Notes: generated by a model not told the origin, from the sequence alone. DNA of 64,000 nucleotides from Entonaema liquescens (GCA_902805475.1 CADCSX010000023.1:1426001-1490000); one strand, 5' to 3'; counted from the first letter of the stretch, positions 22,641-35,306 are shown. Translations and numbers: made by a program.

Positions 22641-23688
22641 TTTCCAAAACCCGCAATAAGCTAGGTGTGCAAAGGCTTAAAATGCTTTGATATAAGCTGT
22701 TGTGAAGTTTCTATGGGTCACTAAGGTGACGGAAAATTATTGAGTGTATTGCAAATTGCGCATAGAAGAAAAATGTGACGTGGGAGAGTTAGCTTAGGAG
22801 GTACCTAATGCTTTTATGTTGAAGGAAGCGACGTTTGCTAAATGCAGTTGCAAATTATAAGGTAGTCGTAGTTTCCAATTGGTACCATGTGGATTCCGTA
22901 CCGTGGCAACGGCGACTGGTTAAGTGTAAGTAGGCAATCGCAACAGGATACATTAGAGTTTAAAGATCACAGCGCGAGAAAGATACGCGTAATGTTAGTC
23001 AAGTAAAGGTAAAGCCAACAGCTTTCAATTAATCCAAAATGAGAAACATGACCTAAGTTTTCTTGCAGGAAAATTGTGTGAAAATACATAAGAGCTATTC
23101 ACATAGACAATCTTCAGACGGTGATGAAGCTTAAGATACCTACCTATGTATAAGCCATCAAAATAAAGTGGATCTTAAGATCGTGGTTTCCCTGTCTGCC
23201 GTCCATGCAGGGACCCGAACAGTCTGGGGTAATAGACAGCTTGGCGACTGTGATTGGCTTAGTTTCTTTTTCTGTGCCTTAAGATCTCGCACGGGCTAAC
23301 AGCCCTATGGTCAGGTACATTAAACCTTCTGCCGGCATACCTAATTTAGTTTAACGGTATTTTAAGCATACATATTCACCTCTCACCTTCACCTTTCCTT
23401 TCTAGTTCCCCTCTTTTCTGTTTAATATTTTATGCCTATTACTCGTGGCTTATAACCCACTACCCTTAGATGTCTAACTAGGGTGACTGATATTCACTTC
23501 AGGAAAACCACTCCACATGACTCTTTTAACTTCAATGTTTGCAATATACTGTTACCAGTCTAACGTCTAGAATCATACTGCTGTTTTCTCGGTGTAACAA
23601 TAAGGTCAAGCAAACAAGCCCGGTACTTAACATCCGAGGCAGATTCAACAAACACTTACATGAGGATGTGGTTTTGCTAAATCTATGC

Positions 23689-23712
23689 CTTTCACTTTCA
23701 CTTTCACTTTCA
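23689..23712. repeat. CTTTCA hexamer repeat, four copies
   Basis: Four exact tandem CTTTCA units, followed by degenerate copies. Confidence 0.8.
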
Positions 23713-24671
23713 CCTTTACTCTTAGAATGATTCGTATTTGACTGCGCGTAGGTATGCGAGCTTTGTATAACATTTAGGATACGGAGCCCTGAGTAATCTA
23801 CTTCCTTTTTGGTTGGTAAGTCTTCATATAACCCACAAACCTTGGGTCAGCAGTAATAGTATAGATATAAGGGCTCCTACCATTGCTTTCACTACCTTAA
23901 GTACCTATCTAGTTATGCAATTAATTCGGGATGGATATGCTAAGCTACTTATGGCTGGTCTTATGAAACCTATATTGCTAAAGCTTAGCTTTCCTCCTGG
24001 TTCTTAAAGACCCTTAGTTAACTATAGTATATCGTGAAGAATATATTACAAGTACAGTGGTAAGAGTAAATGGAGCAAGAATTGGACAACGTGTAATTGC
24101 TCGCGCTGGAGAAGTCTTCCATAATGAATTGACTAGACCATCAGCACGTTGCCAGTTATGAGCTCTTACACCCGCTCTTTATAGCCGTGGCTTTTTCCTT
24201 TGTCAGGCGATCCACTAGGCCTACAATGGTACTCCCAGTCATCACATGCGCCATAAGCGCGCCTCAGTTGGTCGAGTGTGGAAAGATATACAGATGAATA
24301 CCTTGGATACACCCACCGGATGTTAACAAATCCATCCTCTATCACATCGGTTCGTCGACGGAGAAACAAAGTGACTATTATAATAGGAGTAAGTTCAAGC
24401 ACTGTCAGCAGGCGAGGGCACTCTGGTCTCCACCTAGCAACGCCACATAAAAGGCAGACTATTCTCCATCTCCATTACCATCCCTCTTCCTTCCTCCTCT
24501 TCTTAGCTGAGCTGATCTCAACGTATGCCTCCCAGTTCATGCTAGGAAATACCCGTGGCGATCATCCACCTTCCCCCGCTGCACTCCTGAGATTCAGCTG
24601 CCACCTCCCTATACCGCGCGTTATTTCCCAACGCATACGGCAAGGCGGATAACGCAATAGCGTCAATAGAT

Positions 24672-24691
24672 CAGCCAGCCAGCCAGCCAGC
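24672..24691. repeat. CAGC tetranucleotide repeat, five copies
   Basis: Five tandem CAGC units followed by CGGCC. Confidence 0.8.
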
Positions 24692-25731
24692 CGGCCTATC
24701 TACATATCTTGATAACAGAAAAGCCTTGTACAACTCCCAACCCCTTCCCCCCCTGCCCACGATCCACTCTCTATCTATCATTGTGGATCTCGCTCGGTTC
24801 CACCATCCACTTCAGCCAGTCGAATAGGGGCGTAACCATCGGTCCCCGATACGATACGCGTATACCCGTATGCGGGTAATCTTAGTGCGGCGATTAGGGA
24901 AGCAAGGGGGCTTCACTAGTCTATCAGCCAGCCTATCTGTTGTGTTGCGTGGCGGGAGTTCGGGGCATAAAGAGAGCAAAGCCCGGAAGGAAAGTCATAG
25001 CGACGTTGTGTACTAGGCATAAAACACGAGATAAAACTAGACGCCCGTTCACCATATTGTATCCTCGACGACGTACGAACGAACCAACGAACGAACGCAG
25101 CTACGACAAGATATCAAACTGAACCAACTAGCTCTCCGGAGCATAAGCGTCAATATTCTACGAGTCGCCTTGATACTACGTCGAGGTATGCATAGGTAGT
25201 ACACGTACGCGCCTCGTCGCCTGTTCGCAAGCTTAAAAGAGAGGCTATCATTCATCCGGTCGTATCGCCTACCAATCTATGTGATATATCATCCAGCCTG
25301 AGACGCTGACAACCAACTGACAGAGAAATCTGGTGCGGTTACACCCTTACAGCTGCAGAGCGTTGGACGAATTATTGTCTGATGAATTACCTATCTTGGT
25401 GGAGAGCAGCTTCGTTTATGTATGGAACGCGACTCTTAAAGCCGCCATCGGCCTTAACAACCTACCCATCGGCCGGCACCAAATTTCGGACTTAAAAGTT
25501 TCAACATTATAAAGGGATCGGCTTGAGCCTGGGCGGCCCCCTTCTGGGATACTCTTAATGATCATTTGGCTCACTCCAATTTTTTTCTTATTCGAATCAT
25601 CAAAGATTGGGGGGGATATCATAGCCCTGGACCATTTCGTCTGCATACAAAAAACGCCTAGCTTCGTTCTGGATCTCCGTCATGTCGTATTATATCGTAT
25701 CATCCCAACACCGCATATCAACCAGCTCGTT

Positions 25732-28161
25732 TCAGTAAGTAGGAAATTGGTTTAGTATATTCCATAACGTGTCGTTGCCAAATTCACCACCGAATTGCCA
25801 TGCTGTTTGTTCTTCTACAGGCCCTTCCGCCATACTGGGCGCGAGGTTAGTACTACTCGTCGTCCCTGGGAAACTTTCCGGCCATGTCGTCGGTGCGCCT
25901 TCGCCACCCCGCACGGCTGTTAAATCGTTATAGGCAATGTCCCCCATGGGATACATGGGCATGATCGCGCTGAAATCAAAATTAGTTGGTAACGTCCAAT
26001 CCCCGCTTGCGAAGATATTATCAGAAGTCCCGGAGGGGGGCGTTAGGCCAGTACCGGAGCTGATACTGCCGTCCCGCTCTCCTGTCGACGGTAGTGCTGC
26101 AGAGGCGTTCGCATTCGATGCGTTACTCGGGTTCTGAGATGAAGGCTCTGAAATAGAGTTAGGCGTATGCATGTCGGAAGAGTTACTAGACGTTCCGCTA
26201 ACGCTAGTAGAGCTACCGCCTGCTTCGCTAGTAGTCTTGACCGACAAGCCAAAGCCAACAGCCTTCTTAAAGCGGATGTAAATAGCACGCAATACACTCA
26301 AGGCGGCTTGGGCAAGCCGATTTCGAGTAGCCATCTTCTCGAAGCGTTCAATTGCCCACTCGAAATGCTGCCGTGCCCCCGGTAACATCGCCTGGTGCTC
26401 CTTTGGAAATAAAATATAAATGGACGCTATCATGATAACAGCGTCAAATGTACCAAAGAAGAGCGTAAAAGTCTTGTGCTGTTGCGGCTTCAGAAGAGCA
26501 AAATAAATCTTTTGCGCCTCAAGCATATCCAGGCTTGCCTTCAGTGCCTCGTATCGACTGGTTGATCGTGTGAAAACGTACGGACGGTGCAGTGCCATGA
26601 TATTAAAAGATATGAGCTGCGGTAAGGTTGGCCGAACGTATGGTAGCCACCAGCACTCCGGAAGGTTATCGAATCGTGTATCCGGGTTTTCCATACGGAA
26701 GGGCGGTGGTGTACGGGTATAAAGTTCGAGTAACTCTCGGTGAATCTTTTCTACCCTGGAGAAATCCTTCGGGAATGGCCCTTCCTTTTCTAGGTCTAGA
26801 ATATCCCGCAGCGGCCGCATGACTTCCCAAGACCATATAGCTCGCGTCAACGGCGTAGGCGGGTCATTCTCGCCACGTAGTATTATAGGAGACTTTCTCG
26901 TATCCTTGGGAATAATCGAGTCTATGGGAAGACTCCGATTCATAAGGCGGTAATCCACGCTAGTAGGTCTACCGAGCACGGCGCCAGTATGTAAATCCCA
27001 ACCGAGCAAAGTCATCCAGACCCTCCGGCGGCTTTGAGCATCCCACATCTTTTCTAAGGCTGCTTCCGTAGAGTCATCTGGCTTTGGTTGAGGATCCATT
27101 TGATCTCGATGGAGGCCAATTTCTTGAGCATCTCGAATACTGGTCCCCACTTGATGCCACTATCAAGATATTAGACTAATAAAGCAATTCCATATGAAAT
27201 TAAGAACTTACAGCTTCAGTGACCATACCAGTATACTTGAGGAAGGCAGCCCTTACCCAGCCGGCTAATACAGTCATGATAGACATTTGACGCTTGCCTA
27301 AGAGTGATAGGATAGAAATACCGGACTCGCTATAGTCGAATGCTAAGTCGTCGAAGGTCATGTTGCTCGTATATTTTAACGTCTCGAATGTGTCTTCCAT
27401 ACCCTCGGGAAGATATAGCAGAGAGGAAGCCAACATTTGGAAGACGAGGGCCGGGAAGGCCCTTAGTACCGGATCCAAAGCCTGAAGACCTGCTGTGGAA
27501 AGGACACTAAATGGTACACTATACCATCTCTCCAACAACTGGTAAAAGACGGGTTCATCAATGCTGAAATACTGCCAATTGATATCTCTGAAGTATATGG
27601 CTGCTAGCTTTTCGACGTAGGTCCTAGCCGGCAGCAAGCGGATCAACGTCTTATATCGTTCGCGCATGCCATAATTATCACCCTCAAATCTCTCAGATGG
27701 CATTCCCGCCAATGGCTCCCCATTACTTTCGATTTTACGTAATATCCCAAGAGTCGATACGCTATTAGAGGAGTATCCGAAGTCTGCTGTCTTGACGGGT
27801 ACTGATATACTCTCGAGCGAATCGGGCGGGCGGTCGTGAGCGTTTTGTGAAGGACCTTTTCGATCGGATTTTGCATGTGGCGCCCCGGTTTCGTACCGAC
27901 AAACCGTTTCCTTATTTCGCGACACGCAATTCGTACATGGCATCTTCCGGTCGCACTAGAAAACGGCGTTAATAATTTAGGGCGATGCTGCGTTGGAGGG
28001 GCTGGTAAGGGAGCGTTTATTACTTTCTGCTTTCTCCTATGACATTCGGTACAGCTGATAACAATCCTTCTTCGTTTGCGTGGCGGCGCCTTGCCGTGAA
28101 GCTCTTGATTCGGCTTAGTATCCATCTGGACAATACTCTCAGCCACTTCTGCGGCGGACAT
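25732..28161 (-). CDS. Zn2Cys6 transcription factor with fungal-specific TF domain
   Basis: Exons 28161-28024, 27955-27212 and 27159-25732 join in phase to 769 residues. A basic stretch (PRKRRRIVISC) leads into a canonical cluster C-x2-C-x6-C-x5-C-x2-C-x8-C (CTECHRRKQK then CDRKMPCTNCVSRNKETVC), with intron 1 exactly before the third Cys. A large middle homology region follows (residues ~140-560), including the GLHRDQ and RRRVWMTLLGWD motifs typical of the fungal TF domain (Fungal_trans). The last ~170 residues are Ser/Thr/Asn/Gly-rich and end in NDTLWNILNQFPTY, a plausible acidic/hydrophobic activation tail. It is a nuclear DNA-binding regulator; target pathway not recognised. Confidence 0.9.
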
Positions 28162-29884
28162 GGCGACAAGAATGCGATCAAATTCGAAAGAATTTTTGTA
28201 ACGATATGACCCGGTAGATGATTGTGGGTTGAGGGGAAATTGAGTTAGTATGTAGTAGATGTGGACGGAAAGTTTGGTTCTGCTCCCACGGGATTGCGCG
28301 GTGTGAATCGTATGGGATGGCTAAGTACCTAACAGTTAGAGGGCTAGGTTCCAATGATATGGAAAAGTGACAGGGCGGCAAAGAGGATTGCTCCTTACAA
28401 TGCTTACTCGCCCATGTACCTGTCTACATATGTATGTATATATGTAAGGTATATGGGTATATGTAAATGTAGGTAGGCATGTACAATCTTACGTTTATGG
28501 TACCTAGCATAAAATCGTTGTAGCCCCCGCTCTACAAGGTACGCATTTGTGTGGTCTACAATACCTAGGTAGAATCGATGTGCAAAACCCCGACCGATGT
28601 TTCTTTCCTTGAAGTATGTAACAACCACTTAATATCTATACCGTGACATTGAAACAAACTCTAGCACGCTATACCACTACCTTTCTGAACGCTATTTTAG
28701 GTTAGGTACTTACCACTTAGTTGATTAGTACATCTGTCATGTGACATTGCATGTATATGTACTTCTTGCAGCTCCGCTGCAACCACTAGAACCTTTACAT
28801 CTACAACAACGAGATAATAAACACAATGATGTGATAACATCAGTAACTCCCGGAATTTGCCAACTAAACAAAGTTATACCCTAGGTAGTTATATCAGCAG
28901 ATCGAAACTTAATAATCATTAAGCTTATACCATTTTAGGCATGGTATAGTAGTCTCGACCAATCATTTAGAAGAGCAACGTTTTCTTCACTTTAAGAATA
29001 TGTCTTTTCCCCGCTAAAGACCGTTGTTTCCGTGCTTATGTAACGAGGATGTTTAATCATCCGCAAGTACTAAAAGCGCTAAGATCACCTGGACAAGGTA
29101 GGCAAAAGGCAGGTTTATCTAAGGTAGGGTACCTAACTATGCCTAATGTAGGGACCTATTACCAGACCTATATGATACACGCATGTACGGATTATAGTCC
29201 CTAGCACCTGCATCGCTAGTATCGCCCAACGGGTTCCCGCGGAAGTATAAGAAGAACTAAAGTATGCATTAGAGCAATTTGGTTGGCTAAAGTCACTTAC
29301 ACTCTTACAAAATTCGGCATACTTAAACCGTAAAAGAAAGTTGCGGCACATACCGATACCAAAGACTCGCTTGTGGCGCCTCTTCGCGACTTTACAGATA
29401 TTATAGGCGAACGACGCGAAGGTGCGTATAATGAGCGAGTTCCAATACGCACGCGGTAAAACTCGTTGGTCGATCTTTATGCTTATGATTCTAAATGACA
29501 TGATGATGTAAATATAGGATAATACATTTCATCCTGGAAAATATGCAACAGAATGAATAAACCAACAGGGTGCACCTAATTCCGGTTCGTCTTATCTCAA
29601 CCAACATTAAACGTACGCATTTTGTATAGGAAACTCACGAAGCTCACTCATAAGGAAGAAGAACCCCGCCGTGATATGCTTATTAACTTGGAAAACAGTT
29701 GAATATCATTTGGTATGACTTAACTCTCTTGTATCCCTTTCCAATTTTTTAGTTGACCGGGGCCCCCGAATAACAATGATGACTATCTTGTATAAAGCCG
29801 AAAGAACTCCAGGCTCCGGGACGAATATATCATCCATGCTCGATATAGATCCGCCTGATGCGAAACATCTCTTTACTTCCACGC
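28162..29884. other. Spacer between the Zn2Cys6 factor and pyrG
   Basis: 1.7 kb, AT-rich. A minus-strand open frame at 29133-29501 starts MSFRIISIKIDQRVLPRAYW and has a GTATGT donor inside it; a two-exon small protein is possible but unsupported. No repeat or RNA gene seen. Confidence 0.3.
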
Positions 29885-31030
29885 TTACTGCCCTATCCGA
29901 CTGAGATATGCTTTCCATGCCTTTCTTCGATACCTTTCAGCTTCCACCTGCGGAGACGCTGCCTTAAGAATACCCCGTCCTACGATGACAATATCGCTAC
30001 CAGACTCTCCCACAAGCTTAGTGGGTGTGTTATATTGTTGACCAAGACCATCACCCGCAACGCTACCATCCTCTTCGTCTCCATCGGGAGGGAGTTGGCA
30101 ACCCGGAGTCATGGAGATAAATGCATCTGTGCTTTCACTGTTAAGGGTTTCCTGAGAGATGAAACCTATCACAAAGTCCTTATGCTCCCTGGCAGCTTCG
30201 ACGCAGGCCTGCGTATACTCCTTAGTCATCAGGTTCCCCTCACTGGACATCTGTGCTAATATTAAAAGTCCTCGCTCCCAAGGGGGTTCCTCAATTCCCG
30301 CGTATACAAGCTCGTCGCCCTCTGCAATGGAATTGCCGAAGCGCGGCGAATCGACGGGTTCGAATGACTGCGTGAGGGTAGTAATGGACACAATGCTTCC
30401 TTTTCTGCCATTATGCTCGGTGCGGAAGCTTGACGGTGGTGGGGGTTCCCTGGACGGTGATAGCGCAGTTGTAGGTTGCCCATCTGCCTCCTCGCTACCA
30501 TTTTCATCAAACTCATCCGAAACCGGGGTCCCAACAGAGACGGACGTTCTTACTTCATAATTGACACGGGAACGCCACCGGGCGGCTGCTTGGTGAAGCG
30601 CGGTCACGGCAGCCTTACCAGGGATCATGTTGACATTAACGATGTGTGCCCAATCGATGATACGCGCAGTCCCAGCAGTGTACTGTTGTTGAACGGTGCT
30701 ACCGATGTCCCCGAATTTTCTATCCTCAAAGATAAGGAAGCCATGCTTCCTCGCAAGGGCACCCAGCTTCGGACCGGTACCAGTTTGCGGGTGGTAGTCC
30801 CATCCGGCGACGAGATCGTAATGAGTCTTGAGTACGACAATGGATGGGCCGATTCTGTCAGCTAGGGTGAGGAGTTCGCGGGCAGAGGTAACGTCAGCAC
30901 TGAGACACAGATTCGATTTCTTTAATTCCATAAGTCGAAACAGGTAGTTGAGTAACGGGTGGGAGGCATTGCTAGCTCTCTCGGCGAAGCTCGCCTTGAA
31001 CGTAGGATGGCGGTCCTGAGCTGCACACAT
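29885..31030 (-). CDS. pyrG: Orotidine 5'-phosphate decarboxylase
   Basis: A single intron-free frame of 381 residues. The active-site signature FEDRKFGDIG (101-110; Asp103, Lys105, Asp108) is intact, as are the substrate-binding stretches CLSADVTSARELL, VVLKTHYDLV and, near the end, SDIVIVGRGIL. It removes CO2 from OMP to form UMP, the last step of de novo pyrimidine synthesis, in the cytoplasm. The domain is split by a disordered, Ser/Pro/Glu-rich insertion (about 165-245), the normal form in Sordariomycete URA3/pyr4 enzymes and about 100 residues longer than yeast Ura3. The start at MCAAQDRHPTFK matches the usual N-terminal length. Confidence 0.96.
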   Translation of the reverse strand: MCAAQDRHPTFKASFAERASNASHPLLNYLFRLMELKKSNLCLSADVTSARELLTLADRIGPSIVVLKTHYDLVAGWDYHPQTGTGPKLGALARKHGFLIFEDRKFGDIGSTVQQQYTAGTARIIDWAHIVNVNMIPGKAAVTALHQAAARWRSRVNYEVRTSVSVGTPVSDEFDENGSEEADGQPTTALSPSREPPPPSSFRTEHNGRKGSIVSITTLTQSFEPVDSPRFGNSIAEGDELVYAGIEEPPWERGLLILAQMSSEGNLMTKEYTQACVEAAREHKDFVIGFISQETLNSESTDAFISMTPGCQLPPDGDEEDGSVAGDGLGQQYNTPTKLVGESGSDIVIVGRGILKAASPQVEAERYRRKAWKAYLSRIGQ

Positions 31031-32468
31031 AGCAAATCAATTATTAATATCGTGTTAACTAATTTGTTTGCTTTCTCCCTTCTTCGCACGCAACCAGGAG
31101 ATAGGACTCTGAATGTGCTCGAGAGTTGCGATCGCAAATAATTGTGGGCTAGTAAAGTTCCGGCGAACACGTTGACCCGGTCAGGCTCTGCCGAAAAGGG
31201 TCTTTCGTCTATCGGGGGGCGATCGTCGGTTGGGCGAGAACCCTGAACTTAGTGGAGCTAAATGATGTCAATTTACTACGGTAGATGGGATAGATCTAAA
31301 AAGGAAATAGACGAGATGGCCGCAAAATAGGCCAAAGCTGTGCAAATGCTGCGACCGGGAGGTCTTAATATATAAGAAAATAAATCACCTGCTGTGATAT
31401 ATAAAAGGGTAAGGCAAAGACGGGTATAGTGAAATTTGTCCCGTTGAGGAGAAAGCGATCATACCTGAAAGCTGGAGACGCAGAGATGCAAGGCCCGTCT
31501 TCTACTCGGTAGACCGCCTTCGTGGTCTGGTAGCTGACCGACAATCCCGTGCATATGCTGTTCTCCTCTCAAGTTTTGAGGAACCTGGGGTCTTCGGGCC
31601 TATTGGTTCCCTTTGGTGACGCTTGTTTGCTACTATAGTAGAGAGATGGGCAAAGGGTATGCGGGCTTGGGTCTGGAGGGTCTGGAATCAGACCAAGATC
31701 GGAGACACCGTGCAGGTCTAGGATGAATTTACCAGGAACCAACTCCAGATTCGGGCACCAAGGAACAAACACGACCCGTTCCCGAGATGAGGCGAACGAG
31801 AAAAGTGGCAATTGATGAAATAAAAAAGAGGTCCCAGAAAGGGGGAAATAAGAGGGAACGTTAGAAGGGAGATAACTAGGTGGTAGTGTAGAAGTATAAG
31901 TAGTGTAGAGGTTGTTGTTATATGGTCGTTCTCAACGCCAACTTGTTAACATCTAGTGTATGTCCGATGTCCAAATTAGTAGACCAATTGGCGTCCTGAG
32001 ATATATTCGATTGGGAATTGGAAATTCAACTCGAGACTCTTCAGCTTGTCTTGTTGGTTTTCAATCAGAAACTTGCATGGAGGAATGTCCATGTATTTTT
32101 ACAATGAGGCAGTGGGGGGGGAGAGCGGCGGCGCAGCTGGAGGTAGAGTAGTAAAGTGGGATTTTAGGTGCGAGAAGTAAGTGGGTTTTGTACTATGCAA
32201 CAATGGTAGTTGCCCATGCTGGCCATGCAAATGGGTATTCGAATGAGGAAACATACACCTACATTTTACATGCACTAGTATTTAAGTCTATGTGTGACAA
32301 GAATTAGGCGAATGATCAGTCGTACGTCGGGAAGGTACATGCCTAATATGTACCTAGCATATAGTACATAATGTACATATAGCTTGGCCTATTCGATCCC
32401 ATAACCTTAACAACCTCATTATGTCAAGCTACATACACATGTAGCACTTTAGATACTGTGTGTATTGC
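31031..32468. other. Upstream region of pyrG, up to the TIR element
   Basis: 1.4 kb with the pyrG promoter. The frame at 31569-31811 (minus) shows no family features. The last 300 bases have many TACCTA/TAGGTA motifs. Nothing else seen. Confidence 0.35.
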
Positions 32469-32470
32469 TA

Positions 32471-32521
32471 CCTTAGCGCGCGGGGGGGGTATTTGAAAAT
32501 GCTTACAGCGATAATATTAAC
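32471..32521 (+). repeat. Left terminal inverted repeat (51 bp)
   Basis: Starts CCTTAGCGCGCGGGGGGGG and ends ATAATATTAAC; pairs with 33179-33229, differing at three positions. Confidence 0.9.
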
Positions 32522-33178
32522 TTTGAAAATTCTTATATAAAAATATTAAAAAATAAATTAATTTTAATTTTTAAAAATCATTATTACAATTATATTAAAC
32601 GTAAAAAAATATTAAAAAATATAATTATTTTATTACGTAATAATTTTATTTTTATAATATTTTTTTAATTTTTTAATATAATATTATAAATATAAATATA
32701 TTAAAATAAAAATTATTTTTAAATAATTATTATTTTAAATTTAATTTTATTTAAAAAATATTATATTCGTAAAATAAAAATTATATATATTAATTTTAAA
32801 TTTTTATATAATTAATATTATTAAATAATTAATTTAACGAATTAATTATTTATTAAATTAATTAATAAATACGTTAAATTTTTTAAAAAATTATTTTTTT
32901 TTATATAATAAAAATCATATATTCGAATTTTATTTATTTTATAATTTTCGGGTTTTTTTTTTTTTTATTTTATATTTATTTATATATTTATTTATATTAT
33001 ATATATATTATAACGTAATTATATTTTTTTTTAAAAATATATTATAATTTTAAAATTATTTTAATTTAAAATGATTATATATTATAAATATATTATGTAT
33101 ATAAATTTATATTTAATACGAAAACTATTTAATAAACGATCGTTTTATTTGCATGCTTATGTGAATCCATTTTAGTAA

Positions 33179-33229
33179 GTTGATATTATTGCTGTAAGCA
33201 TTTTCAAATACCCCCCCCGCGCGGTAAGG
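33179..33229 (-). repeat. Right terminal inverted repeat (51 bp)
   Basis: Inverse copy of 32471-32521. Two of the three differences are G/A and T/C transitions, the third is G/C. Confidence 0.9.
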
Positions 33230-33231
33230 TA

Positions 33232-35306
33232 CTCTGCTACTATGCCCGGTACCTTTTTGTTTTCAAGATTGTCCGAGGATGAGACTCCGTGGCGTCGAGT
33301 GGTTGCAGTGCAGACCAGCTGCCGCTATCTTAAGACGGTGGAATAATCTGCAGTGTCTGAGTGTTTCTCAGTGGTGATTATCGAGGAGACCCCACGTACC
33401 AATGTATCCGATACTACGTGAATATGCGACGAGACATGGTGTGTTGGCTTATGAGAAAAGGGTGGTTCTCGAAAAAGTAATAAGCTGCCCGCTGTATAGG
33501 TAAGGTTTACATACAGTAAGGACTGCCTACATACACATGCATCAATTGATACTCACATGTATAAATGATTATGTATATATGACACCCCATAAGCTAATAA
33601 TAGGATGTAGGTGGGAAATACAAAGCTAAGGCTAACATAACTAGATGTGGTGTAAATCCCACCGGCTTCAGTTAACTAATAGGAATGTGGTTTCTACTAT
33701 GTAAAGTATTACCAAGTCTGTGCTGAAGAAAACTATAAGTATCTTTGTTATAGGACGAAACGGTAGTGAATAGCCAATCAATTCGGAAAACAGGGTGTTT
33801 TCTATCTGCATCCTTCTTCCTTAAGAGCCCGATTCGATGAATCCTTTACTATTTTCATACCAGCCCTCCAAAGCATAGAAACGCGATGAACTCGTACATA
33901 CCCAAGTAGTAACTACTTTAAACATGTAGCCAGACTTTACAAAACATTGGAATTATCCACCCGAACACTACACAGATTCATGAGGGGGATTAGGCTGTGT
34001 CGAAAGTCTCATCGGGGATAGTGCACTCTTGGGAGGTACTATCGATTTTCCTAGTTTAATATTTTAGGGGGATGATCTGATATCTTACCTAGACCGAGGT
34101 TCTAAGTCTCTTATAAATATAGTTTGGGTAATATATAACTACATGTATATATGTCTGAAAGGTAGGTATGTTTTCGAAGAACTTTTCCAACCAGTGTTCG
34201 GTCGGACTTATATATAAGACAAATGCTGTGCTCGCATGACATGCCACCATAACAAGCCACAGGAGACATGACAGCATTATATAGGTTAGGTACTTATATC
34301 CAACAAATGCCACATTCAACTCAGAGAATCATACTTCATACAATAATATCTCATGCCCAATTCATCTCTCGAAATATAAAACCCATTCTCGACACGGATG
34401 TACATGTTTAATATGGTATACAGACTACAAAATCATGTGAGGGCAGATCCATGTGAAAGAGGAAAGACGGCAAGGGTGTTTAAACGTGACGTCCCGGCTG
34501 GGGATTCGCGATAACGAAGGCTAAAAGTGTTATTAGTGTAACCTACCCAGGTACGTAAAAGGAGTTCCTTATTGATATTTCCAACATTCAAGAATACCTA
34601 TATCATGAATGGAAGAAAACGACCACAATATACAAACATGTACTTATCTAATGTACCTACATGTAGTAAGACCTAAAGTGACATTTCGAAACCTTCATTG
34701 ATTGAAATAGCTGTACTGGCAATGTACATATGTACCTAACGTACTACAATGAAGAAAGGGCACCTGCAGCCTTATCTCTTTTTAACATTAACATTTGGAT
34801 CTAATCGTTTCTTCATTAAAAAAAAAATAGCGGGTCTGACAGCCTCGACAAGCTTTTCCATTTTCACAAAGGTGAGCCCTGGGCAGACCTGACAGCCCTG
34901 GCAACTGGCAACTTCCAAGATTTCTCGAAGTCCTTCCCGACTCAGCCGAAAGGGTCTCTCATATGTCTTCTTATCACTATCACATCATCTCCTCATCCTT
35001 CTTCCTTTGATATTTTTGCTTGATTAATTCGACTTCGATTTCGACTTCTTTATTATCGTAATAACTATCTTCTATTTCGCTATCGCATCCTTTCTTTCAC
35101 TTGATAACACCTCCATCTTCCGTCCTCTTCCACGTTCTTTCGCGGAAGAGTTATTGTAGTCGTATCACACCACCACGAGCGTTACCTCAGTACGCCAGTG
35201 CGACTCAGCTGAGCGCCAAAGCCCACCATTCTTTCAGCTCCCGAATAAATATCGCGTCATCTACTTCCTTCGCTGATATTTTTATCGCACTTGGAGGGAA
35301 GCCACC
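33232..35306. other. Spacer between the TIR element and PIS1
   Basis: 2.1 kb without a recognised gene. The last ~250 bases are pyrimidine-rich (CTTCTTTCCTTTG, TTCGACTTCGATTTCGACTTC), a plausible PIS1 promoter and leader. Nothing else supported. Confidence 0.35.

Larger units (their letters stand above)
22641..25731. other. 3.1-kb spacer with simple repeats, no recognised gene
   Basis: Between the CCCH gene start and the end of the next regulator gene. Contains a CTTTCA hexamer repeat (about 23689-23712), CAGC repeat (about 24672-24691) and CGAA-type repeat (about 25075-25097). Open frames in it are short and lack splice partners or family features; part is probably the 3' untranslated region of the factor ending at 25732. 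Confidence 0.35.
32469..33231. mobile_element. Non-autonomous TIR element with an A/T-saturated interior (MITE-like)
   Basis: Two 51-bp terminal inverted repeats (32471-32521 and 33179-33229) match at 48 of 51 positions by hand alignment. Each begins CCTTA, then a G/C, then CGCGC, then a run of eight G, then TATTTGAAAATGCTTACAGC. The dinucleotide TA flanks both ends (32469-32470, 33230-33231), as expected for a Tc1/mariner-type target duplication, though TA is a weak marker. The element is 759 bp and has no coding capacity. Its interior is almost pure A/T: I count about 24 G or C in 32581-33120, and nine CpG pairs make up 18 of them, which is what repeat-induced point mutation (CpA to TpA) leaves behind. 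Whether the mobile machinery was Tc1/mariner or another TIR class is open. Confidence 0.85.

Noticed and set aside
24255..24300. CAGTTGGTCGAG, tRNA D-loop-like
   Set aside because: No matching T-arm or acceptor stem downstream.
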